NCBI RefSeq assembly: GCF_031082345.1
Contig: NZ_JAVHLH010000190.1
Location: 1-5,749, forward strand
Direction of reading: 5' to 3'
Origin: Brevundimonas sp.
GTDB lineage: Bacteria; Pseudomonadota; Alphaproteobacteria; Caulobacterales; Caulobacteraceae
DNA length: 5,749 nt
The notes beneath the pieces were generated by a model, which did no database searches, was not told the origin of the DNA, and saw only the letters and a program-made list of their open reading frames with translations. How positions within the stretch are numbered: position 1 is the first letter of the stretch; each line of letters begins with the position of its first letter. A program made the position numbers and the translations under genes. Shown here one piece after another: positions 1-5,749 of this stretch.

Positions 1-1
1 G

Positions 2-901
2 AAGACGGTCGCCACCATCCTAAACCAGCGCGGCTATCGAACCGGGACCGGCAAACTCTTCTCCAACACAACGATCAACCGCCTCCTCCACGATGCCACC
101 GCCAAAGGCATCTATTGCGGCAACTACTCCCAGTGGGACGCGTCGACGAAGACCCGATCGATCAAGCCTGAGAGCGACTGGGTTCAGACGCCAGTGGAGC
201 CGATCGTATCGGAAGAGCTCTGGGACCAGTGCGTAAAGATCGTCGCCAACCAGCGCGTCGGCCGGAAGCGGCCATCGAAGGTAACGCAGCACCTCTTTAC
301 CGGCTTCCTCCACTGCACCTGCGGCGCACGCATGTACGTATGGGCGAGGTATCCAAAGTACCTCTGCCGGACTTGCGGCAATCGCATCCCTGCGGCGGAT
401 ATCGAAGCCGTCTATCGCGAGCAGCTTCACGGTCTGCTCTTGTCCGAAGATCAGCTCCGACAGCACCTGGAAGCCGGGCACGAACAGCTTCGAGAAAAGG
501 AACGACTGGTAGCATTTGCGAGCACGGAGCTCGCGCGCCTCCAGGCTGAGGATGATCGCCTCTACCAACTCTACCAATCCGGTCAGTTCACCGCGGAAGA
601 GTACGGCCGCCGCTTCCGCCCGTTGGCCGACCGGCGGACCCAGCTCGAGGAGGAAATCCCTACCCTCACCGCTCAGTGCGATGTGCTCCGCATAACCCTC
701 GCTTCAGAGCTGGAGGCGTTTAGCGAAGCCAGAGACCTGTATGGTCACTGGGAAGAGCTAGCGACCAGTGAGAAGCGTACCTTGGTCGAAGCCATCACTG
801 ACAAGATCGTTGTCGGTAAAGAGGAAATCGAAATCCAACTCATCAGCCTCCCTATGGCTGAAAAGCCGTTGGATAGTGCACGCAACTCACGCGATGGCTG
901 A
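2..901 (+). CDS. Large serine recombinase (site-specific integrase), C-terminal part; 5' end outside window
   Basis: The reading frame is open from base 2 and ends at TGA 899-901, giving 299 residues. The sequence matches the C-terminal half of large serine recombinases. Residues 1-60 resemble the 'recombinase' DNA-binding domain (TVATILNQRGYRTGTGKLFS, then NTTINRLLHD and GIYCGNY). A zinc beta-ribbon follows, with Cys pairs at residues 105/107 (CTCG) and 122/125 (CRTC). Residues about 154-224 are charged and leucine-rich, as expected for the coiled coil that controls synapsis, and the end has the family-typical VEAITDKIVVGKEEIEIQL. The N-terminal catalytic domain with the nucleophilic serine is upstream of the window, so activity cannot be judged. 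Such enzymes integrate and excise phages, integrative elements or transposons by recombining short att sites. A GTG at 194 is internal, not the start. Hand-counted GC is about 58% (481-540), well below the neighbouring genes, consistent with transfer. The last few codons overlap the presumed att junction. Confidence 0.93.
   Translation, partial: KTVATILNQRGYRTGTGKLFSNTTINRLLHDATAKGIYCGNYSQWDASTKTRSIKPESDWVQTPVEPIVSEELWDQCVKIVANQRVGRKRPSKVTQHLFTGFLHCTCGARMYVWARYPKYLCRTCGNRIPAADIEAVYREQLHGLLLSEDQLRQHLEAGHEQLREKERLVAFASTELARLQAEDDRLYQLYQSGQFTAEEYGRRFRPLADRRTQLEEEIPTLTAQCDVLRITLASELEAFSEARDLYGHWEELATSEKRTLVEAITDKIVVGKEEIEIQLISLPMAEKPLDSARNSRDG
877..901. other. Putative integration junction (attL/attR) between recombinase element and glycosyltransferase gene
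   Basis: Two unrelated coding sequences meet here. The recombinase frame ends at 901. In the frame of the following glycosyltransferase, TAG at 874-876 blocks any upstream extension, and family-like sequence begins with residues TQLTRWLKGYMQTW (880-921), the conserved QxxRW-type region. Hand-counted GC changes from 34/60 (841-900) to 43/60 (901-960) and 45/60 (961-1020). A large serine recombinase at the edge of an element, next to a split gene, is the usual layout of an att site. The exact crossover dinucleotide cannot be fixed without the other element end or an empty-site relative; it probably lies within about 877-898. Confidence 0.68.
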
Positions 902-1407
902 AGGGCTATATGCAGACGTGGGGCGTGCACACGCGCCGACCGTGGCGGCTCGGCGCACGGGGCGCCTTCGCCCTGATGATGACGGTCGGGGCGGCGGTCG
1001 TCTCGGCGGCCGTGAACGGCCCGACCATGGCCTGGGTCGCGGCGACCGTGCTGGTGGCCGCGATGGCCGGGCTCTCTCCCGAAACCCCGGCGCTGGCGCT
1101 GAGCGTGCTCGTTCTGGGCGCGGCTTCGGCCTGGCTGTCCTGCGTCATCGGCGCGCGGCGGGCCGGCGTGCCCTATGGACCCGCGGACATGATCGCCGCG
1201 CCGGCCTACTGGGCGCTGCAGAGCCTGGCCGCCGTGCACGCCGGGTGGCGGCTGGTGCGCGAGCCGTTCGCCTGGGACAAGACGCGGCACCGGCGAGATA
1301 CGCCCGTCGCCCAGACGGCGACGGCGCCGGCCCACGCCGTGCTGGACGAGAGGGCGTCGGACCGCCTATCAGCGGGCCATGCCGCCGCGCCTCAACCCGT
1401 CGCCTGA
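877..1407 (+). pseudogene. Family 2 glycosyltransferase, C-terminal fragment split by the recombinase element
   Basis: The frame gives 176 residues up to TGA 1405-1407. It opens with TRWLKGYMQTWGVHTRRP, the QxxRW-like acceptor-site motif of membrane-bound GT-2 enzymes (cellulose-synthase/hyaluronan-synthase type). Hydrophobic segments follow, counted from the ATG at 910: residues 19-36, 39-55, 61-81 and about 93-112. The ending YWALQSLAAVHAGWRLVREP, then FAWDKTRH, is typical of this family, where the last cytoplasmic helix leads to a PF-x-W-x-KT-x-H signature. The UDP-sugar-binding GT-A domain with its Asp motifs is absent, and the frame is closed by TAG at 874-876, so this is a 3' remnant rather than a complete enzyme. 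The other part would lie beyond the far end of the element. ATG 910, 8 bases after the recombinase stop with AAGGG at 901-905, could allow translation of a 165-residue membrane stub. The alternative, that this is a genuine small membrane protein, is less likely. Confidence 0.77.
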
Positions 1408-2269
1408 GACCCTCGTCACCCGCGCCTGGGCCGACTACGCCCTGCTGGACAGCGGCGACGGCCGCAAGCTTGAGCGCTATGGGCCCCATACCGTCGTGCG
1501 GCCCGAGCCGCAGTGCTTCTGGTCGCCGCGCGATCCGGCCGCCTTCGACGCCGCCGACGCAGTGTTCGACCCGACCGACGAGGACGAGAGCGGGCGCTGG
1601 CGCTTCGCCGGGAACCCGATCGACACCTTCCCCCTGGCCTGGCGGGATGTGCGTTTCACCAGCCGGTTCACGCCGTTCCGGCACCTGGCCTTCTTTCCGG
1701 AGCAGGCGGCGAACTGGGACTGGCTGGATGGGCGTATCCGGCGGCTGAAACAGCCGAAGATCCTGAACCTGTTCGGCTATACCGGCGTGGCGAGCCTGGC
1801 CTGCGCGGCGGCGGGGGCCGAGGTCACCCATGTCGACGCCTCCAAGAAGTCGGTGGCATGGGCGCGGGAGAATGCGGAGCTGTCGGGGATGAGCGACCGG
1901 CCGATCCGCTGGATCGTCGAGGACGCGCGGAAATATGCGGCGCGGGAGGTGCGGCGGGGGTCGAAATACGACGGGATCATCCTCGATCCGCCCAAGTATG
2001 GACGGGGGCCGACCGGCGAGGTGTGGCGGCTGTTCGAGGACCTGCCGGGGCTGCTGAAGGACTGCGCCGCCCTGCTGTCGGACGATGCGTCCTTCCTGCT
2101 GCTGAATGCGTATGCAGCGCGGATTTCGGGGCTGTCGCTGGCGCATCTGATGGCCGAGGCGACGCACGATCGGGGCGGCGTCATCGACTGGGGCGAACTG
2201 GCGCTGGCCGAGGACGGACCGGACGGGCGGGCGATCGGGCTGAGCTTCTTCGCGCGGTGGTCGGCGTGA
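1379..2269 (+). CDS. Class I SAM-dependent methyltransferase, RlmI-like fold (COG1092 type), no PUA domain
   Basis: This 296-residue protein has the Rossmann methyltransferase core in its second half. Motif I, the SAM-binding loop, is LNLFGYTGVAS at about 129-139; the acidic residue ending strand 2 is Asp153 (THVDASKKSV); motif IV is ILDPPKYGRG at 201-210. The N-terminal region (YALLDSGDGRKLERYG, 20-35) is the small domain seen in this alphaproteobacterial family; the PUA domain of E. coli RlmI is missing. By family it probably methylates RNA, likely rRNA, in the cytoplasm, but no target can be assigned. The RlmI cysteine-bearing SCSG segment is replaced here by LLNAYAARISG (241-251), which argues against m5C chemistry. 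ATG 1379 was chosen because no ATG, GTG or TTG precedes the conserved N-terminal region downstream, and it overlaps the glycosyltransferase end by 29 bases. The stop overlaps the next start (GTGA), suggesting translational coupling with the TrmH-family gene. Confidence 0.88.
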   Translation: MPPRLNPSPETLVTRAWADYALLDSGDGRKLERYGPHTVVRPEPQCFWSPRDPAAFDAADAVFDPTDEDESGRWRFAGNPIDTFPLAWRDVRFTSRFTPFRHLAFFPEQAANWDWLDGRIRRLKQPKILNLFGYTGVASLACAAAGAEVTHVDASKKSVAWARENAELSGMSDRPIRWIVEDARKYAAREVRRGSKYDGIILDPPKYGRGPTGEVWRLFEDLPGLLKDCAALLSDDASFLLLNAYAARISGLSLAHLMAEATHDRGGVIDWGELALAEDGPDGRAIGLSFFARWSA

Positions 2270-3063
2270 GCGACCGGCTGATCACCTCGCTGACCAATGA
2301 CACGGTCAAGGCCGTGCGGGCGCTGCATATGCGCAAGGAGCGCGAGGCGACCGGGCGGTTTCTGGCGGAGGGCTTGAAGTTCATCGGCGAGGCGCTGGAC
2401 CAGGACCGGGCGCCGAAACTGCTGCTGGTCGGCGAGGAGGCGCGGCCGCATCCGATCCTCGAGCGGGCGCGGGAAGCGACACGGGCGGCCGGGGGCGAGG
2501 TGGTCGTGGTGACCCACGCCATCCTCGAGAAGATCAGCCGGCGGGACAATCCGCAGACGGTGCTGGGGGTGTTCGAGCAGGTCTACACGCCGCTGTCGGC
2601 GATCCGGCCGGAGACGGCGCCGTGCTGGGTGGCGCTGGAGCAGGTCAGGGACCCGGGCAATCTGGGGACCATCATCCGGACGACCGACGCGGCGGGCTGC
2701 GGCGGGGTGGTGCTGATCGGGGACTGCGTCGACCCCTATTCGGTCGAGGCCGTGCGGGCGACCATGGGCTCGGTGTTCGCGGTGGCCATCGCCAGGGCCT
2801 CGGCGGCGGAATTCCTGGCCTGGCGGCAGGGCTGGCCGGGCAGCGTGGTGGGGACCCGACTGGACGCGACGCTGGGGTATCGCGAGGCGGACATCCAGCA
2901 TCCGGCCCTGATCCTAATGGGCAATGAGCAGGCGGGGCTGACGGACGCGCTGGCCGAGGCCTGCGACGTCAACGTCAAGATCCCGATGCGGGGCCGGGCC
3001 GACAGCCTGAATCTGGCCATCGCCACGGGGATCATGGTCTATGCGGTCACGGATCAGGCCTAG
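2266..3063 (+). CDS. TrmH/SpoU-family RNA 2'-O-methyltransferase
   Basis: This 265-residue protein has the two-domain layout of the SPOUT family. The N-terminal substrate-binding domain spans about 10-105 (VKAVRALHMRKEREATGRFLAEG at 14-36). The trefoil-knotted SAM-binding domain carries all three SpoU motifs: motif 1 with Asn132 and Arg138 in PGNLGTIIRTTDAAG; motif 2 at 215-225 (LILMGNEQAGL, with Glu221); motif 3 at 237-256 (VKIPM, then ADSLNLAIATGI). Family members such as RlmB and TrmH transfer a methyl group from SAM to a ribose 2'-OH in 23S rRNA or tRNA; the exact nucleotide cannot be read from sequence. The start is taken as GTG 2266 because it overlaps the upstream TGA (2267-2269), a common coupling arrangement; GTG 2257 in the same frame is an alternative. 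The frame is also open far upstream, but that stretch is only a shadow of the preceding gene. The gene ends at TAG 3061-3063, overlapping the stop of the convergent gene. Confidence 0.93.
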   Translation: MSDRLITSLTNDTVKAVRALHMRKEREATGRFLAEGLKFIGEALDQDRAPKLLLVGEEARPHPILERAREATRAAGGEVVVVTHAILEKISRRDNPQTVLGVFEQVYTPLSAIRPETAPCWVALEQVRDPGNLGTIIRTTDAAGCGGVVLIGDCVDPYSVEAVRATMGSVFAVAIARASAAEFLAWRQGWPGSVVGTRLDATLGYREADIQHPALILMGNEQAGLTDALAEACDVNVKIPMRGRADSLNLAIATGIMVYAVTDQA

Positions 3064-3416
3064 AAGCTCCTCCCGTCGACGCGTTGGGCGGTCCAGCTCC
3101 ACGGCTCGATGTCGGTCAGGGTGCGGACGTTGACGGCGACCATTTCCGACCCGTCGGGAGCCACGCCGCGGGCGAAGGTCTGGACGCCGCAGGTCTCGCA
3201 GAAGCGGTGCCGTATCTTGTGGTTATTGAACAGGTATTCGGTCTGCGACCCGTCGGCCGTGAGGCGGAAGGCGTCGGGCTGGACGAAGCCGAGCACGAAG
3301 CCCTTGCGGTAGCAGTGCGAGCAGTTGCACTCGATCAGGCCGTCGAGGCTCATGTCGACTTCATAGGCCACCGCGCCGCAGTGGCAGGAGCCGGTGTGGG
3401 TTTGAACGTCGGTCAT
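3060..3416 (-). CDS. GFA/CENP-V-domain zinc protein (glutathione-dependent formaldehyde-activating enzyme family)
   Basis: This 118-residue protein has the complete cysteine pattern of the GFA fold: CHC at residues 11-13, CNCSHC at 30-35 and CETC at 73-76. These bind zinc in family structures. Its length is typical for stand-alone members. The name comes from Gfa of Paracoccus, reported to speed the addition of formaldehyde to glutathione, but most short homologues have no shown activity, so substrate and role remain open. There is no signal peptide or membrane segment, so it should be cytoplasmic. The start codon at 3416-3414 overlaps the dnaE stop by one base (TGATG), and a strong Shine-Dalgarno sequence precedes it, so it is likely co-transcribed and coupled with dnaE. 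The stop (TAG, 3062-3060) overlaps that of the convergent TrmH-family gene. The frame is open further upstream, but that part is out-of-frame dnaE. Confidence 0.91.
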   Translation of the reverse strand: MTDVQTHTGSCHCGAVAYEVDMSLDGLIECNCSHCYRKGFVLGFVQPDAFRLTADGSQTEYLFNNHKIRHRFCETCGVQTFARGVAPDGSEMVAVNVRTLTDIEPWSWTAQRVDGRSF

Positions 3417-5749
3417 CACGCATCCTCCAGCAGCACCACCCCCGGCGCCGATTTGAGGGCGCCGCGCAGGGCGCCGTCGAGGCGGTAGCGGCCGGGGAGT
3501 TTCAGCTCGACCTCGCGGCGGCCGTCGAGGGAGGCGACGAGGGAGACCTCCCCGCCCTTGCCGTCGGCCCTGGCCTTGTCGAGCCGCGTGCGAAGCGCCT
3601 CCGGGTCGGCGGATTTCGACGAGACGTGGATGCGCAGGCCCATCTGGCCGTCGTCGATCAGGGCGTCCAGCTTGCTTGCGTCGTCGCCGAAGAAGCGCAC
3701 CTCGCCGTCCGAGGACTTGGCGCGGACGCGGACCATGATCGAAGCGCCGACCTCCAACACCTCGCGGCATTTGCGCAGCTGTTCGGGCGGGAACAGGCAT
3801 TCGAATTCGCCGGTCGGGTCGGAGAAGGTGACGAAGGCGAATTTCTCGCCGGTCCTGGCGCTGGCCCGCTCCTGACGGCGGCGGACGACGCCGGCCATCA
3901 GGAAGGCCTCGTGGCCGGTCTCGGCCAGGGCGGTGGCCTCGGCGACGAAGGTGACGCGCTTGCGCTTCAGGGCCGGCGCCATGTCCTCCAGCGGGTGGCC
4001 GGACAGGTAGAAGCCGACCGCGGCCAGCTCCTGATCCAGCTTCTCGGGGCCGACCCACGGCTCGACCGGACGCAGGCGCGGCCGCGCCGCCCCGGCCTGG
4101 TCGCCGCCGAACAGGGAGACCTGGGACGAGGCGCGCTCGGCGGCCACGCTCTGGCAATAGGCCATCAGGGTGTCGGCCTGTTCGACCAGCTGGCGGCGGT
4201 TGCTGTGGAAGCTGTCGAAGGCGCCGGCGCGGGCGAGGTTCTCGAGCGCGCGCTTGTTGACGTCCTTGGGATCGACCCGTTCGAGGAAGTCGAAGATGTC
4301 GGTGAAGCGGCCGCCGGTCTCGCGCACCTCGACCAGGTGTGTCATGGCCTCAAGGCCGACGTTGCGGATGGCGCCCAGGGCGTAGAGGACCGAGCCCGTC
4401 TTGGCGCCGTCGGCGCCCTCCTCCCAGGCGACGTCGAAATCGGCCGAGGAGCGGTTGACGTCCGGGGACTTCACCGGCACCTCGAAACGACGACAATCCT
4501 GATAGAAAACCGCCAGTTTGTCGGTGTTGCTGAGATCGAGACTCATGGACGCAGCCATGAATTCGACCGGGTGGGTCGCCTTCAGCCAGCCGGTCTGGAA
4601 GGAGATCAGGGCGTAGGCGGCGGCGTGCGACTTGTTGAAGCCGTAGCCGGCGAATTTGGCGACCAGGTCGAAGATGCCGCCGGACTGTTCTTCCGGAACG
4701 CCCTTTTCCGAGGCGCCCTTGATGAAGCGCGCCCGCTGGAAGTCCATCTCCTCCTGCTTCTTCTTGCCCATGGCGCGGCGCAGAAGGTCGGCCTCGCCGA
4801 GGCTGTATCCGGCCAGGACCTGGGCGATCTTCATCACCTGCTCCTGGTAGATGATGACGCCGTAGGTTTCGGTCAGGACATCCTTGAGCGAGGGGTGGAG
4901 GTAGTCGACTTCCTGACGGCCGAATTTGCGATCGATGTAGGTGTCGATCATCTCCATCGGGCCGGGCCGGTAGAGGGAGATCAGGGCGGTGATCTCCTCG
5001 ATCGAGCCGCAGCGCATCTTGCGCAGGGTGTCGCGCATGCCCTGCGATTCCAGCTGGAACACGCCGACGGTCTGGCCCGAGGCCATCAGTTCATAGGTGC
5101 GCGGATCGTCGAGCGGCAGGCCGTTCCAGTCGGGGGCGGCGCCGCGGCGCTCCAGATACTGGCGGGCGCGGTCAAGCACGGTCAGGGTCTTGAGGCCCAG
5201 GAAGTCGAACTTCACCAGGCCGGCGGCCTCGACCCATTTCATGTTGAACTGGCTGGCCGGGATGGTCGAGCGCGGGTCCTGGTACAGCGGCGCCAGCTCG
5301 ATCAGCGGGCGGTCGCCGATGACGATGCCGGCGGCGTGGGTCGAGGCGTTGCGGTACAGCCCCTCCAGCTCCAGCGCCGTCTCCAGCAGGGCGGCGACGT
5401 TGGCGTCGGAGTCGCGCGCCTCCTTCAGCCGCGGCTCCAGCTGGATGGCCTGGGCCAGGGTGACGGGGTTGGCGGGGTTGGCCGGCACCATCTTGGCGAG
5501 GCGGTCGACCTGGCCGAGCGGCATCTGCAGCACCCGGCCGACGTCGCGCAGCACGGCCCGCGCCTGCAGGGTGCCGAAGGTGATGATCTGGGCCACCCGG
5601 TCCTTGCCGTAGCGGTCCTGGACGTAGTCGATCACCTCCTCGCGCCGCTCCTGGCAGAAGTCGATGTCGAAGTCGGGCATGGAGACCCGCTCGGGATTGA
5701 GGAAGCGCTCGAACAGCAGGCCGAAGCGCAGCGGATCCAGATCGGTGAT
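3416..5749 (-). CDS. dnaE: DNA polymerase III alpha subunit (DnaE), C-terminal two thirds; 5' end outside window
   Basis: The frame enters at 5749 and ends at TGA 3418-3416, giving 777 residues of a protein that is 1160 residues long in E. coli. It is the catalytic subunit of the replicative polymerase. In the palm, the metal-binding aspartates are visible in [11 protein letters not shown] (window residues 23-33, bases about 5650-5683) and in KFDFLGL (Asp at 5204-5206), equivalent to E. coli D401, D403 and D555. The fingers include [18 protein letters not shown] near 366-383. A helix-hairpin-helix region lies around 495-515 ([19 protein letters not shown]). QVSLF at residues 543-547 (bases 4109-4123) fits the internal beta-clamp-binding motif, and LSGHP follows. 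The OB-fold spans about 612-690 ([12 protein letters not shown] onward), and a C-terminal tau-binding-type region ends the protein. The N-terminal PHP domain and start lie outside the window. No lesion is seen, so this should be the functional essential enzyme. The ATG at 5680 is internal. Confidence 0.98.
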   Translation of the reverse strand: MTDLDPLRFGLLFERFLNPERVSMPDFDIDFCQERREEVIDYVQDRYGKDRVAQIITFGTLQARAVLRDVGRVLQMPLGQVDRLAKMVPANPANPVTLAQAIQLEPRLKEARDSDANVAALLETALELEGLYRNASTHAAGIVIGDRPLIELAPLYQDPRSTIPASQFNMKWVEAAGLVKFDFLGLKTLTVLDRARQYLERRGAAPDWNGLPLDDPRTYELMASGQTVGVFQLESQGMRDTLRKMRCGSIEEITALISLYRPGPMEMIDTYIDRKFGRQEVDYLHPSLKDVLTETYGVIIYQEQVMKIAQVLAGYSLGEADLLRRAMGKKKQEEMDFQRARFIKGASEKGVPEEQSGGIFDLVAKFAGYGFNKSHAAAYALISFQTGWLKATHPVEFMAASMSLDLSNTDKLAVFYQDCRRFEVPVKSPDVNRSSADFDVAWEEGADGAKTGSVLYALGAIRNVGLEAMTHLVEVRETGGRFTDIFDFLERVDPKDVNKRALENLARAGAFDSFHSNRRQLVEQADTLMAYCQSVAAERASSQVSLFGGDQAGAARPRLRPVEPWVGPEKLDQELAAVGFYLSGHPLEDMAPALKRKRVTFVAEATALAETGHEAFLMAGVVRRRQERASARTGEKFAFVTFSDPTGEFECLFPPEQLRKCREVLEVGASIMVRVRAKSSDGEVRFFGDDASKLDALIDDGQMGLRIHVSSKSADPEALRTRLDKARADGKGGEVSLVASLDGRREVELKLPGRYRLDGALRGALKSAPGVVLLEDA
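3423..3428 (-). promoter_or_regulatory. Shine-Dalgarno site of the GFA gene inside the end of dnaE
   Basis: On the minus strand the last dnaE codons (Leu-Glu-Asp-Ala-stop) contain GGAGGA, followed by a 6-base spacer and then ATG at 3416-3414. This near-perfect ribosome-binding site fixes the GFA start and supports translation reinitiation or coupling at the TGATG overlap. Confidence 0.8.

Noticed and set aside
20..577. Minus-strand open frame of 185 codons opposite the recombinase
   Set aside because: It lies wholly within convincing recombinase coding sequence and shows no family features.
768..1748. Plus-strand open frame of 326 codons crossing the junction
   Set aside because: It is Arg/Gly-rich and crosses three genes in the wrong frame; no domain is visible.
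1145..2167. Long minus-strand open frame (340 codons) opposite the methyltransferase gene
   Set aside because: Its composition is Arg/Pro/Gly-rich with no recognisable domain. It is a high-GC shadow of the real plus-strand gene.
1513..2265. Upstream extension of the TrmH-family reading frame giving a 516-residue protein
   Set aside because: The extra 251 residues are Arg/Gly/Ala-rich and out of frame with the methyltransferase motifs. The family's N-terminal domain begins right after GTG 2266.
1777..2901. Long minus-strand open frame (374 codons) spanning two methyltransferase genes
   Set aside because: It crosses the boundary of two well-supported plus-strand genes and its protein is low-complexity; an antisense shadow.
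3055..3070. Search for an intrinsic terminator between the convergent genes
   Set aside because: The genes overlap by four bases and no stem with a T-tract is seen.
3444..3475. Three GGCGCC words that could form a hairpin near the dnaE 3' end, considered as a terminator
   Set aside because: They fall in dnaE codons, have no T-run and precede the coupled GFA gene. GC-rich coding explains them.
3417..4157. Upstream extension of the GFA frame to 365 codons
   Set aside because: This part is dnaE read in a wrong frame. The GFA domain and a strong ribosome-binding site place the start at 3416.

Overview
The window looks like a high-GC alphaproteobacterial chromosome, probably Caulobacterales or a relative. 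This is an inference from the GC-rich codon use, the DnaE sequence style and the gene neighbourhood; no taxonomic marker was searched. Most of it is ordinary core genome, but the left end contains one edge of an integrated mobile element.

Left end (2-901, + strand): the C-terminal 299 residues of a large serine recombinase, with a recombinase domain, zinc ribbon, coiled coil and C-terminal tail. Its catalytic N-terminus lies outside the window. The gene runs directly into a different gene. From about 877, in another frame, the sequence encodes the QxxRW-type motif and C-terminal membrane region of a family 2 glycosyltransferase (to 1407). A stop codon lies just upstream in that frame, and GC content rises from about 57% to over 70% at the same place. 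I read 877-901 as the attachment-site junction (attL or attR) of an element that integrated inside the glycosyltransferase gene. The recombinase stop codon appears to lie in target-gene DNA.

Middle (1379-3063, + strand): two tightly packed methyltransferase genes. The first is a class I SAM-dependent methyltransferase of the RlmI-like (COG1092-type) fold without a PUA domain. Its start overlaps the glycosyltransferase end by 29 bases. The second is a TrmH/SpoU-family RNA 2'-O-methyltransferase, joined to the first by a GTGA stop/start overlap.

Right part (3060-5749, - strand): the C-terminal two thirds of dnaE, the replicative DNA polymerase III alpha subunit, reading leftward from beyond the window. 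It is followed by a small GFA/CENP-V-fold zinc protein whose start codon overlaps the dnaE stop by one base (TGATG) and whose Shine-Dalgarno sequence is embedded in the last dnaE codons. The GFA gene converges on the TrmH gene and the two stop codons share one CTAG tetranucleotide, so no intergenic terminator is possible there.

No tRNA, rRNA, CRISPR array, riboswitch or convincing promoter was seen. There is no gene-free stretch longer than 300 bases; apart from the short junction the window is essentially all coding.
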